A stretch of 64,000 bases of DNA from positions 1,435,187 to 1,499,186 of the forward strand of contig NZ_CDME01000002.1 of assembly GCF_000826545.1 (NCBI RefSeq), given 5' to 3'. Source of the stretch: Kibdelosporangium sp. MJ126-NF4. GTDB taxonomy: Bacteria; Actinomycetota; Actinomycetes; Mycobacteriales; Pseudonocardiaceae. The translations under genes and the position numbers were made by a program. The notes below the pieces were generated by a model. The model did not search any database. It had not been told where the DNA came from and saw only the letters and a program-made list of their open reading frames with translations. Of the stretch, positions 50,516-59,012 are shown piece after piece (position 1 is the first letter of the stretch; every line of letters starts with the position of its first letter).

Positions 50516-51816
50516 CAGCTTTCGGCCAATGCTTGGTCGGCCTTGGCCGCCGCGGCGTCCAGGGCTTCGTTGCTCTTCGATGCTCCCTGCAGGGTCTTGG
50601 ACATCGCTTCGCCGACGGCGGCGGACACGCCCACATATCCCTTGATGGTCGGCCGCGGCTTGGTGGCGTTGGCGAGGTTCTTCGCGATCATGTCCAACGC
50701 CGGGTACTTCTGCAGCATTTCCTTGTACGCGGGCATGTCCCGCTCGGCGTCACGCAGCGGCAGGTTGCCGAGCTTGATGCCCCAGCGTGCGTTCTGCTCC
50801 GGATCGGTCAGCCATTTCACCAGCTCGTAGGACCAGTAGGCCCGGTTGGCGTCCTTGTGGTCGAACAATCCCCACATGTCCGGACCGGACACCGTGGTGT
50901 GCTTGCCGTCGAACGCGGGCAGGGGAACCACACCGAAGTTGGTCTTGGCCTCCTCGAAGTCGTACAGGTACCACGGGCCACACTTGATCATGCCGACCTG
51001 GTTGGACGCGAAAAGCCGGTAGTACTTCTCAGTGGTCTGGTCGAGGTAGACGCTCTTGTCGTCGACAGCCATCCCCCGCAGCAACTCCAACGCCCGCACC
51101 CCGGCGGGACTGGCGAACGCGGTCTTCTTGTTGTCCGGGCTGAGCACGTCGCCACCGAGCTGCCACAGCATCGGCCACAACTGCCACGTGGTGGCCTCGC
51201 TGCCGTCGACCGGCATGCCGTAGCCGTACGTGGTGGTCGCCGGGTCGGTCAGCTTCTTCGCCGCAGCACGGAAATCGTCCCACGTCCAGTTCTCGGTCGG
51301 GTACGCGACGCCCGCCTTGTCGAAGATCGTCTTGTTGTAGCACATCACCAGGTTGTCGATCACGGCAGGGAATCCGACGACCTTGCCGCCAGGGGTGACC
51401 GTCGTCCTGGCGACCTCGGGGAACTCGTTCCACCGCACGTCGGGTTTCCGGACCTTCTCGGTGATGTCCAGCATCCGGCCGGAATCGGCCAGTTCGCTCG
51501 TCCAACTGCCGTAGGCGTAGGAGATGTCCGGATACTCGCCGCTGGCGAACGACGCGGACAGCTTGCGCTGGATCTCGTCGGTGGTCGGCGCGCCGGAGGA
51601 GAGCTTGACGGTGACGTTCGGGTGCAGCTTCTGGAAGTCCGCGGTCAGTTCCTCGAGCAGCTTGTGTGCAGGCGCGGGCTGGCCCGTCCACCAAGTGATC
51701 GTGACGGGCGCGTTCGGATCCGCCGGACCGTTCGAGCCCTCGCTCGAACTGGCGCAGGCGGTCACGCTCGCGAGCATTGCACAGCCCACGAGCACACTGG
51801 CTACGCGTAGCGACAT
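50515..51816 (-). CDS. ABC sugar-binding lipoprotein
   Basis: A 433-residue extracellular binding protein of the CUT1 class. The lipobox VTAC ends the signal peptide (Cys near residue 21), followed by a Ser/Gly/Asn-rich linker. VTITWWTGQPAPAHKLLEEL and KVVGFPAVIDNLVMCYN are typical of maltose/oligosaccharide-binding proteins. GAGGAGG precedes ATG 51816. Its genomic link to two GH114 enzymes suggests galactosamine oligomers or related sugars as ligand (inference). Confidence 0.92.
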   Translation of the reverse strand: MSLRVASVLVGCAMLASVTACASSSEGSNGPADPNAPVTITWWTGQPAPAHKLLEELTADFQKLHPNVTVKLSSGAPTTDEIQRKLSASFASGEYPDISYAYGSWTSELADSGRMLDITEKVRKPDVRWNEFPEVARTTVTPGGKVVGFPAVIDNLVMCYNKTIFDKAGVAYPTENWTWDDFRAAAKKLTDPATTTYGYGMPVDGSEATTWQLWPMLWQLGGDVLSPDNKKTAFASPAGVRALELLRGMAVDDKSVYLDQTTEKYYRLFASNQVGMIKCGPWYLYDFEEAKTNFGVVPLPAFDGKHTTVSGPDMWGLFDHKDANRAYWSYELVKWLTDPEQNARWGIKLGNLPLRDAERDMPAYKEMLQKYPALDMIAKNLANATKPRPTIKGYVGVSAAVGEAMSKTLQGASKSNEALDAAAAKADQALAES

Positions 51817-51835
51817 CGGTGACCTCCTCGTTTGT

Positions 51836-52678
51836 TCACGGCGCCGATACGATCCGCAGCGCCTGTTCACCGAGACCGTCGATGCCCAGCGTCAACTGGT
51901 CCCCGACGGCCAGGTAGGCCGGTGGAGTGCGGCCCATGCCCACCCCTGGCGGGGTGCCGGTGTTGATGAGATCCCCCGGTTCGAGCACCATGAACCCGCT
52001 GATGTACCTGATCAGCTCGGCGACAGTGAAGATCATGGTCTTGGTGTTCCCGCGCTGCGCGGGCTCACCGTTGACGTCAAGCCACATACCCAGCTGCTGC
52101 GGGTCTGCCACCTCGTCGGGGGTGACCAGCCACGGGCCGAGCGGGTTGAACGTCTCACACGACTTGCCCTTGTCCCACTGGCCCCCGCGCTCGAGCTGGA
52201 AGGCCCGCTCGGACAGGTCGTTGGACACGGTGTACCCCGCGACGCACGCCAGCGCGTCCTCATCGGACTCGAGGTAGCGTGCGCGTCGACCGATCACGAC
52301 GCCGAGTTCGACCTCCCAGTCGACCTTCGTACCACCACGCGGGTAGTGGACGTCGTCGTGCGGCCCCACCACGGTCGCGGGGTCCTTCATGAACAGGATG
52401 GGCTCCGCCGGGACGGGCATGCCCGACTCCTCGGCGTGGTCCCGGTAGTTCAGCCCGACGCAGACGATCTTGCCGGGTCGCGCGATCGGCGCACCGAACC
52501 GCCGCCCGTCCGCGGCGACCCGGGTACCCACCCTGGGGTCCAATGTAGACAGTATGTCGGCCGAGAAGAACGCGGGATTGAAGTCAACAACCGCGTCGCC
52601 GAGGTCGATCAGCGTGCCGTCCGGCTCGACCAGAACCGGCCGCTCTGCGCCGGGGTCACCGATGCGGGCGAGTCTCAT
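51836..52678 (-). CDS. FAH-family hydrolase/isomerase
   Basis: A 280-residue fumarylacetoacetate-hydrolase-fold protein. The core shows VCVGLNYRDHAEES, ILFMKDPATVVGP, the metal-binding DWEVELGVVIG (Glu, Glu) and GDLINTGTPPGVGMG near the C-terminus. In oxidative sugar pathways, FAH members cleave 2,4-diketo-3-deoxy sugar acids. Its neighbours (lactonase, SDR and ADH) suit that role. ATGA overlap with the lactonase gene. Dehydratase and aldolase genes are not in the locus. Confidence 0.85.
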   Translation of the reverse strand: MRLARIGDPGAERPVLVEPDGTLIDLGDAVVDFNPAFFSADILSTLDPRVGTRVAADGRRFGAPIARPGKIVCVGLNYRDHAEESGMPVPAEPILFMKDPATVVGPHDDVHYPRGGTKVDWEVELGVVIGRRARYLESDEDALACVAGYTVSNDLSERAFQLERGGQWDKGKSCETFNPLGPWLVTPDEVADPQQLGMWLDVNGEPAQRGNTKTMIFTVAELIRYISGFMVLEPGDLINTGTPPGVGMGRTPPAYLAVGDQLTLGIDGLGEQALRIVSAP

Positions 52679-53541
52679 CGCAGGTCTCCAGCAGTAGTGG
52701 GGCCGCCGAATACCGGAAGGCCGGAGATGGGAGTGGTAAAGGTGTGCAGCTGCCCGCTGCCGGGGTACTGCTGGAGCGTAGCGTCATCGAGCCCGACGCG
52801 GGCGGAAGTCGCGAAAAGTGTGCGGAGATCAGGCCCTCCAAATGCGACACTGGTCACACGGAGGGCTGGGAGCGTTACCACATCGGTGATCGCGCCATCG
52901 CGGTCCACTCGAATCACTCGCGCGCCGTCCCACAACGCGATCCACATCCCGCCCGCCACATCGACCGCGATGCCGTCGGGCAGAGCCTGATCAGCCTCAT
53001 GCCGGTAGAACACCGTCGCCGGGCCGACATCGCCCGTTTCCACAGTGTACGGCCGCGCGTAAACCGTCCTGGCCAACGAGTCCACGTGATAGAACGTCCG
53101 CTGATCGGGTGACCACGCAATGCCGTTGGAGATTCCGAGTCCTTCCACGACGACCCGGCAACTGCCGTCGGGGTCGAGCCGGAACAGACATCCCTGCCCC
53201 GGCTCGTCGTGACAGGAGAGTGAACCGGCGAACAGCCTGCCGCGCGGGTCACACGCGGCGTCGTTCATCCGGACCGGGGTCGGTTTCGCGAAGATCTCCT
53301 TCGACCACAGAAGATCCCACTCCGGGCCGCGCAGCTGGAACCCGGTTTCCACGGTCAGCAGCCAGTTGCGGCCTGCCCGGACGATCGCGCCAACCGGCTC
53401 GTCGACTGACCTGACCTCGCAGACGCCCGTGTCCGGGTCGAGGAAGTTCACGTTCCCGGCGAGCAGGTCCACCCAGATCACCTGGGCGGTCTCGGTGTCC
53501 CAGTACGGCCCCTCGCCGAGTTCGGTCAGGATCGTGTCCAC
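52675..53541 (-). CDS. SMP-30/gluconolactonase-family lactonase
   Basis: A 288-residue six-bladed beta-propeller. Metal ligands appear as Glu in LGEGPYWD, Asn in ISNGIAWSPD and Asp in LPDGIAVDV; NDAACDPRGRLFAG is another family hallmark. Such enzymes open aldonolactones to aldonic acids. GTG start one base after the SDR stop. It likely follows the sugar dehydrogenase step in an oxidative, non-phosphorylated route. Confidence 0.88.
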   Translation of the reverse strand: MDTILTELGEGPYWDTETAQVIWVDLLAGNVNFLDPDTGVCEVRSVDEPVGAIVRAGRNWLLTVETGFQLRGPEWDLLWSKEIFAKPTPVRMNDAACDPRGRLFAGSLSCHDEPGQGCLFRLDPDGSCRVVVEGLGISNGIAWSPDQRTFYHVDSLARTVYARPYTVETGDVGPATVFYRHEADQALPDGIAVDVAGGMWIALWDGARVIRVDRDGAITDVVTLPALRVTSVAFGGPDLRTLFATSARVGLDDATLQQYPGSGQLHTFTTPISGLPVFGGPTTAGDLR

Positions 53542-53542
53542 G

Positions 53543-54307
53543 TCACATCACCGCGACCTGTCCACCGTCGACGGTGAGCACCGCGCCGCTGATGAACGCG
53601 GCGTCGTCACTGGCCAGGAAGGCGTATGCGGCGGCTACATCCTCGGGGGTGCCGACGCGCCGCAGCGGGATCTGCTCGTCGGCGTACTTCTGCACGAACC
53701 CCTCGGGCAGGTTCGCCGCGATGGACTGGTTGAGCGGGGTGTCGATGTACCCCGGGCACAGCGCGTTGACGCGGATACCGTGTTTGCCGAGTTCGACGGC
53801 CATGCTCTTGGTCAGTTGCAGGACGCCGCCCTTGGCCGCGTTGTAGTGCGCGTAGTCCTCTTCGCCGCCAAGGGCGTTGGTCGACGCCATGTTGACGATC
53901 GAGCCGCCGCGGCCCGCGCGGATCAGCAGCCGGGCCATCGCCTGCCCGACCGAGAACATCCCGCGCAGGTCGACCGCGATGATCCGGTCCCAGCTGTCGA
54001 TGCCGATGTCCACAAACGGTTCACGCCAGGAGATGCCTGCGTTGTTGGCCAGGATGCTGAGCCCGCCGCATGCCGTGTCAGCGTCCTCGACCATCCGCTG
54101 CGCGGCGTCGTGGTCGCTGACGTCGCAGACCTGACCGGTGACCTCACCCAGACCGCTCAGCTCGGTCAACGCGGACGCGAGCCCGTCGGCGTCGTGCCCG
54201 GTGATGTACACCCGGCAGCCTTCCTCGGCCAGGCGACGCGCGGTGGCCAGCCCGATGCCGCTGGTCCCGCCGCTGACCAGTGCGCCGCGGCCCGCCAACC
54301 CCCTCAT
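53543..54307 (-). CDS. SDR sugar/sugar-acid dehydrogenase
   Basis: A 254-residue classical SDR: SGGTSGIG nucleotide motif, NNAG, catalytic Ser in NMAST, YNAAK, and the C-terminal SGAVLTVDGGQ. It resembles sugar or 2-keto-3-deoxy-sugar-acid dehydrogenases; which one cannot be decided. The ATG lies in the ATGA overlap with the zinc dehydrogenase; upstream frame is a shadow. It is central in the catabolic operon. Confidence 0.85.
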   Translation of the reverse strand: MRGLAGRGALVSGGTSGIGLATARRLAEEGCRVYITGHDADGLASALTELSGLGEVTGQVCDVSDHDAAQRMVEDADTACGGLSILANNAGISWREPFVDIGIDSWDRIIAVDLRGMFSVGQAMARLLIRAGRGGSIVNMASTNALGGEEDYAHYNAAKGGVLQLTKSMAVELGKHGIRVNALCPGYIDTPLNQSIAANLPEGFVQKYADEQIPLRRVGTPEDVAAAYAFLASDDAAFISGAVLTVDGGQVAVM

Positions 54308-55248
54308 GACGCCGCCATCACCGAATCGGGCACGATCACAGCCTTGGCGACCGTGGTGTTGCCCTCGGCCAGCGAGTAGAACATCTCCCGTGCCTGGGAA
54401 AGCGGCACGCAGGTGGTCCAGGTCAGGTCGATGGTCGCGGCCATCGCCACCGACTCGATGAAGTCGGCGGGGCTGTAGGCGAACGACCCGAGCACCCGCT
54501 TCTCCTGGCGCACCATGGGGTTTCCGTTCAGCCTGACCTCGTCGGCGGCCAGCCCGATCCAGATCGCGGTCCCGGCAGGGCGGCACAGGTCGACAGACGC
54601 GGCCCTCGTCGCCGGGGTGCCGACCGCGTCGAACACGACGTCGTACTCCCCCGTGAGTTCGCTCGTGACGTTGAGCCCGAGGCGTTCGGCGATCGCCCTG
54701 CGTGGCCCGGTGGTCTCGCTGATCGTCACCTCGACGCCGCGAGCCCGGCCGACCAGTGCGCAGACCAGGCCGATCGCGCCGGCGCCGATCACGCCGACCT
54801 TGTCTCCGTCACCGGCGAGCGCCCACGCGTGCACCCCGTTGGCGAGTGGTTCGATCAACGCGGCTGCGCTCCAGCTGACCTCGTCTGGCAGCATGTGCAC
54901 GGCACTGTCCGGAACGACCACGCGCTCGGCGAATCCACCGGCGCGGTTCACCCCGAGCAGTCCGCGCGACCGGCAGACCTGGGCCTGACCTCGCAAACAG
55001 CTGTCGCACGTGCCGCACGTGATCAACGGGTTGATCACCACGCGGTTGCCCGCGGTGGTGGTGCCCGCGAACTCGTGCCCCATGACAAGCGGGGGCACCC
55101 GCATGCCGACCGAGCGGAAACCGTGCAGTTCGCTGCCGCAGATCCCACTGGCGTGCACCGTCACGGCGGTCTCACCAGGACCCGGCTGGGGGTCGGCGAC
55201 GTCGAGCAGCTCGACGCGCCCCGCGGCAGTGAAAACCAGGGCCTGCAT
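54304..55248 (-). CDS. Zinc-dependent medium-chain alcohol/polyol dehydrogenase
   Basis: A 314-residue MDR dehydrogenase. Catalytic zinc ligands: Cys in SGICGSELHG, His-Glu in MGHEF; structural zinc cysteines in CGTCDSCLRGQAQVC; the NAD(P) motif is GVIGAGAIGLV. It is a little shorter than the usual 340-350. GGAGGAAGA precedes the ATG. The enzyme oxidises a sugar or polyol and is the first gene of the leftward catabolic operon, divergent from the IclR gene. Confidence 0.88.
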   Translation of the reverse strand: MQALVFTAAGRVELLDVADPQPGPGETAVTVHASGICGSELHGFRSVGMRVPPLVMGHEFAGTTTAGNRVVINPLITCGTCDSCLRGQAQVCRSRGLLGVNRAGGFAERVVVPDSAVHMLPDEVSWSAAALIEPLANGVHAWALAGDGDKVGVIGAGAIGLVCALVGRARGVEVTISETTGPRRAIAERLGLNVTSELTGEYDVVFDAVGTPATRAASVDLCRPAGTAIWIGLAADEVRLNGNPMVRQEKRVLGSFAYSPADFIESVAMAATIDLTWTTCVPLSQAREMFYSLAEGNTTVAKAVIVPDSVMAAS

Positions 55249-55302
55249 TCTTCCTCCGTTGGTTGGGATGGCCGGAAACGTAGCACCCTTCCGTTCAGCG
55301 GA

Positions 55303-55318
55303 CTAGCGTTTCTGCTAG
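55303..55318. promoter_or_regulatory. Palindrome in the IclR/dehydrogenase divergent promoter
   Basis: CTAGC-GTTTCT-GCTAG is a perfect 5-bp-arm inverted repeat in the 90-base intergenic region, flanked by further partial symmetry (TCCGTT to the left and GCGGAA to the right). It lies 20 bases upstream of the IclR GTG and is a likely IclR operator controlling both directions. Confidence 0.6.
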
Positions 55319-55338
55319 CGGAATGCAATAGTGGGCGA

Positions 55339-56136
55339 GTGCCTCCCACCGACACCCCCTCACACCAGGCGGTCGACCGCGCCCTGCAAGTGCTCGCCTT
55401 CCTCGGCAGGCATCCGTCCGGCGTGAGCCTCCAGGAACTGGCCGCCGGCCTCGGGATCCCGAAGCCGTCGCTGCACCGGATCCTGACGGCGATGCGCGCG
55501 CGGGGATTCGCCACCCAGCTGGAACCGGGCGGCGTGTACCTGCTCGGCTCCGCCGCGCTGGAGGCGGCGTTCACGTTCCACTCCGGATTCGACATGCGCC
55601 AACTGCTGCGTCCGCTGGTCCGCGGAATCCGGGACCGCTTCCAGCAAACGGCGCACCTCGGCTGCCTGATCGGCGGCGAGGTCAGTTACATCGACATCCT
55701 TGAAGCGAACATCGGTGTGCGGATAACGTCTGTGATCGGCGGCCGCAATCCGGCGCACGCGACCGGACTGGGCAAGGCGATGCTGGCCCGGCTGCTGCCC
55801 GGAGCCGACAGTGTCCGGGAATGGGTGGACACGCACGGGCCGCTCAAGGCACGGACCCCGCACACGGTCACCACCGTCGACGCGTTGGACAGCGCGCTGG
55901 AAGCGGTGCGCGAGCGGGGGTTCGCCATCGACAACGAGGAGAGCGAGCCGGGCGTCGTGTGCGTCGCGGCCTGTGTCCCCATGGTCTTCGGCGACCTGTC
56001 CCCCATCGCCGCGGTCAGCGTCACCGGGCTGCGCGAGCCCATGCTGGCCATCGGCGTCGAGCAGATCGGCGCCGAGCTCACCCACATGATCACCACCACC
56101 GACTTCGCAACCTCAGGGAAGACAGGGCAGGCGTGA
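55339..56136 (+). CDS. IclR-family transcriptional regulator
   Basis: A 265-residue IclR regulator. The N-terminal winged helix reads VDRALQVLAFLGRHPSGVSLQELAAGLGIPKPSLHRIL (pieces match the family) and the C-terminal ligand domain contains ATGLGKAMLA and GFAIDNEESEPGV. The GTG at 55339 fits the start of the first helix; no good Shine-Dalgarno site is seen. It probably controls the divergent sugar operon and, because the GH4 gene overlaps its stop (GTGA), its own downstream glycosidase. Confidence 0.9.
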   Translation: MPPTDTPSHQAVDRALQVLAFLGRHPSGVSLQELAAGLGIPKPSLHRILTAMRARGFATQLEPGGVYLLGSAALEAAFTFHSGFDMRQLLRPLVRGIRDRFQQTAHLGCLIGGEVSYIDILEANIGVRITSVIGGRNPAHATGLGKAMLARLLPGADSVREWVDTHGPLKARTPHTVTTVDALDSALEAVRERGFAIDNEESEPGVVCVAACVPMVFGDLSPIAAVSVTGLREPMLAIGVEQIGAELTHMITTTDFATSGKTGQA

Positions 56137-57440
56137 CAGTCATCAGCTTCGTCGGCGCGGGGAGCGTCGAGTTCACCAGGGATCTGATCGCCGACATCCT
56201 CCGGTTCGCCGAATTACGAGACGTCGAACTGCGGCTGCACGACATCGACGACAGCAGGCTCACCACCGCGGAAGGCGTGGCCAAGTCGGTCGCGCGGCAA
56301 CTGGGCGCGGAGCCGGTCGTCCACGCGACGGCCGACCGGCGCGCGGCACTGGACGGCGCCGACTTCGTGGTGAACATCGTGCAGATCGGTGGGCTGGCGG
56401 CGACAAAGACGGACTTCGAGGTCCCCGCGCGGTACGGCCTGCGCCAGACCATCTCGGACACACTGGGCGTCGGCGGAATCTTCCGTGCACTGAGGACGTT
56501 CCCGTTCCTGGCCGACCTGGCCGCCGACATGACGGAACTGTGCCCGGACGCGTTGCTGCTGAACTACACCAACCCGATGGCGATGAACATCTGGTATCTG
56601 TCCGAAGCGGCCCAGGCGGTGAAGGCGTACGGGCTGTGCCACTCGGTGTACTGGACGGTGGTCGGCCTCAGCGAGGTGATGGGCGTACCGCACGAGGAGG
56701 TCACGTACCACTCTGCCGGTGTCAACCACCAGGCGTGGCTGCTGCGCATGGAGCGTGACGGCAAGGACCTCTACCCGTTGCTGGACAGCAAGATCGCGGC
56801 GGATCCCGAGCTGCGCCGCCGGGTGCGTGTGGACATGTACCGCAGGCTCGGCTACTACCCCACCGAGACAAGCGAGCACTCGAGCGAGTACGTCGCCTGG
56901 TATCTGCACAACGAGGCGGAGATCGAGCGGCTGCGGATCCCGGTCAACGCTTATGTGGGGATGAGCGAGGAGAACGTCACGATCTTCGAGAAGACCAGGG
57001 ACATCATCGCGGCAGGCGGTGACGTCGAGATCGAGTCGGAGGCCACGGAGTACGCGCCACAGGTCATCCACAGCGTGGTGACCGGCACACCGCGGCGGAT
57101 CCAGGTGAACGTGCCCAACACCGGCCTGATCACCAACCTGACCGCCGGTGCCGCGGTGGAGGTGTCGGCCACTGTGGACAAAGCTGGTGTGCACCCGTGG
57201 CACGCGGGTGCCCTTCCCGCCCAGTGCGCCGCGCTGAACAGGAACTTCCTGAACGTGGCCGAGTTGACTGTGCGGGCAACGCTCAACCAGGACCCGCGGG
57301 CGATCAGGCAGGCGGTGATGCTGGACCCGAACGCGGCCGCGTCGCTGACGGTGGACCAGATCTGGGACTTGTGCGACGACATGGTGGCGGCGCACGGCGA
57401 CCTGATGCCGGAGTGGGCAAGGGACTCCCTCAAGCTCTGA
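56133..57440 (+). CDS. GH4-family NAD-dependent glycosidase (alpha-galactosidase-like)
   Basis: A 435-residue GH4 protein. The NAD-binding motif is FVGAGSVEFTRDLI; metal and substrate residues occur in NYTNPMAMNIW, GLCHSVYWT (Cys-His) and SAGVNHQAWLL. GH4 enzymes use NAD+ and Mn2+ to cleave glycosides through a redox mechanism. A MelA-like alpha-galactosidase or alpha-galactosaminidase activity would fit a galactosamine-polymer locus (inference). GTG overlaps the IclR stop; a perfect hairpin follows the gene. Confidence 0.9.
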   Translation: MTVISFVGAGSVEFTRDLIADILRFAELRDVELRLHDIDDSRLTTAEGVAKSVARQLGAEPVVHATADRRAALDGADFVVNIVQIGGLAATKTDFEVPARYGLRQTISDTLGVGGIFRALRTFPFLADLAADMTELCPDALLLNYTNPMAMNIWYLSEAAQAVKAYGLCHSVYWTVVGLSEVMGVPHEEVTYHSAGVNHQAWLLRMERDGKDLYPLLDSKIAADPELRRRVRVDMYRRLGYYPTETSEHSSEYVAWYLHNEAEIERLRIPVNAYVGMSEENVTIFEKTRDIIAAGGDVEIESEATEYAPQVIHSVVTGTPRRIQVNVPNTGLITNLTAGAAVEVSATVDKAGVHPWHAGALPAQCAALNRNFLNVAELTVRATLNQDPRAIRQAVMLDPNAAASLTVDQIWDLCDDMVAAHGDLMPEWARDSLKL

Positions 57441-57455
57441 GGGCAGGACGACCGG

Positions 57456-57490
57456 GTCCGCGGGAAGTCGCTGGGGGCCTTCCCGCGGAC
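57456..57490 (+). terminator. Perfect 12-bp hairpin after the GH4 gene
   Basis: GTCCGCGGGAAG (57456-57467) pairs perfectly with CTTCCCGCGGAC (57479-57490) around an 11-base loop, 16 bases past the stop codon. It ends the IclR-GH4 transcript. Confidence 0.8.
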
Positions 57491-57792
57491 TCAGTCGAGC
57501 CCTTCCTCGTACTGGGTCCACTCCTCGGCCTCGGGTCAGGTCCTCGGAAACTGTCAGACCCCTGTGCTTGACTTGAAAATAGGGGTTCCCCCGATGGCGG
57601 GATTTGCCGAGGCGCGGAGCAGGTGTGTCAGCCTTCGGGGCGATCTTGCCCTGTACAGCCGCCTCGATACCGTTACGCAGGCACGACACCAGCACATTTA
57701 CCCCATTCGAGTGTACTTCCGGTCCGCCGAAGGGCTCCCGCGACCTGGTCCACGAGTTGCGGTGGCACGGGAACACGGACACCATCTGCCGC
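57491..57792 (+). promoter_or_regulatory. Upstream region of the lytic transglycosylase gene
   Basis: A 300-base stretch without a supported gene. A TTGACT hexamer (around 57569) may serve as a -35 element. Peptidoglycan-hydrolase genes in actinobacteria often have c-di-AMP (ydaO) riboswitches upstream, so I searched for one, but the conserved core was not recognisable. Confidence 0.35.
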
Positions 57793-58989
57793 ATGCCGTT
57801 TCCTCACGGTCCGAAGTGGACGACTCCGGCCGCCGTGATCACCGCAAGCGCGGTGTTGCTGGCCATGACGTCGAAACCACCGGTCGGCACCATGGACCAA
57901 GGTCGACTGGCCACCGCGACCGTCGTTGTGGCACAAGGCACGAAGGACGCCCCGAAGCCGCAACCACCGGCACAACCACCCGTGGACAAGAAGGCCGACA
58001 GCCCGACCGGCATCGCCGCGGGCCCGCTGGTCCCGGTCGTGTTCGCCGGGAACCTTCCAGCCAACGTGCGAGACGCCTACCGAGCCGCCCGCGATCGGAT
58101 CAACCAGGCGCAGCCCGGGTGCCACCTGCCACTGGGGCTGCTCGAGGCGATCGGCAAGATCGAGACCAACCACGCCCGCAACGGCCTGGTCGACAAGAAC
58201 GGCACCACGCGGACACCGATCCTCGGTCCGGCCCTCGACGGCATCGGGTTCGCCAGGATCCCGGACACCGAGGGCGGACGCCTCGACGGCGACACGGTCT
58301 GGGACCGCGCGGTGGGGCCGATGCAGTTCATCCCGACCACGTGGGCGAACTGGTACTCGGACGGCAATGGCGACAACTTCGCCGACCCGCACAACCTGCA
58401 CGACGCGGCCGTGGCCGCCGCTCGCTACCTGTGTGCGGACAACCGGGACCTGAGCACCCAGGCAGGTCTCGACCAGGCGATCCTCAGCTACAACCGCTCG
58501 GAGAGCTACCGCGTGCTTGTGCTGGCCTGGATGTCCGCGTACGCCAACGGGACAGCAGTCGTTCCGGACTCCGTCACCCCGGCCGTCTACGTTCCCCATC
58601 CGCCGAAAGCCCCCACCGGCGCGACAATGGCCGCAACGACACCGATCTCGACTCCGCCACCGGCCCAACCGCCCGTCGCAGCCTCTCCCCCAGTGCAGCC
58701 TGTCGCCGTCACCGAGCCGCTGGCGCCACCGACGGCCACACCGTCGCCCACCGCCGAACCTTCGGCCACCGCATCGCCGACCGTCGCCGCTCCGACTGTC
58801 GAACCTCCGGTCGTCGAACCTCCGGCCACCACGCCGCCACCAACCGACACCTCGCCATCGCTGCCCGGACTACCGACCGAAACGCTCATCGAACAACCGG
58901 TGTTGGCCATGGCCTGCGATGTGACGGGACTGGTCGACGGAGTGGTCAGTTCACTCACCACAAGCGATCGGCGCGACTCGACCTGTTAG
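57793..58989 (+). CDS. Secreted lytic transglycosylase with Pro/Thr-rich C-terminus
   Basis: A 398-residue protein with an N-terminal membrane/signal segment (AAVITASAVLLAM) and a linker. An SLT domain follows (about 90-245) with catalytic Glu in IGKIETNHARNG and the downstream RAVGPMQFIPTTW and AAARYLCADNRDL segments typical of MltB/RPF-like enzymes. The last 130 residues are a low-complexity Pro/Thr/Val/Glu tail with PPVVEPP and PTAEPSATASPT repeats, ending in a Cys pair region. It cleaves peptidoglycan glycan strands outside the membrane. The tail may span the wall. Confidence 0.9.
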   Translation: MPFPHGPKWTTPAAVITASAVLLAMTSKPPVGTMDQGRLATATVVVAQGTKDAPKPQPPAQPPVDKKADSPTGIAAGPLVPVVFAGNLPANVRDAYRAARDRINQAQPGCHLPLGLLEAIGKIETNHARNGLVDKNGTTRTPILGPALDGIGFARIPDTEGGRLDGDTVWDRAVGPMQFIPTTWANWYSDGNGDNFADPHNLHDAAVAAARYLCADNRDLSTQAGLDQAILSYNRSESYRVLVLAWMSAYANGTAVVPDSVTPAVYVPHPPKAPTGATMAATTPISTPPPAQPPVAASPPVQPVAVTEPLAPPTATPSPTAEPSATASPTVAAPTVEPPVVEPPATTPPPTDTSPSLPGLPTETLIEQPVLAMACDVTGLVDGVVSSLTTSDRRDSTC

Positions 58990-59012
58990 GCCGCGCAGCT
59001 CTCCGAGGCTCG

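Noticed and set aside
51836..54307. Assignment of the sugar operon as the L-fucose oxidative pathway
   Set aside because: SDR, lactonase and FAH members fit that pathway, but the fuconate dehydratase is absent and the linked GH114 enzymes point to a different polymer.
57491..57792. c-di-AMP (ydaO) riboswitch upstream of the transglycosylase
   Set aside because: The gene type fits, but I could not match the conserved core; a covariance-model search would decide.
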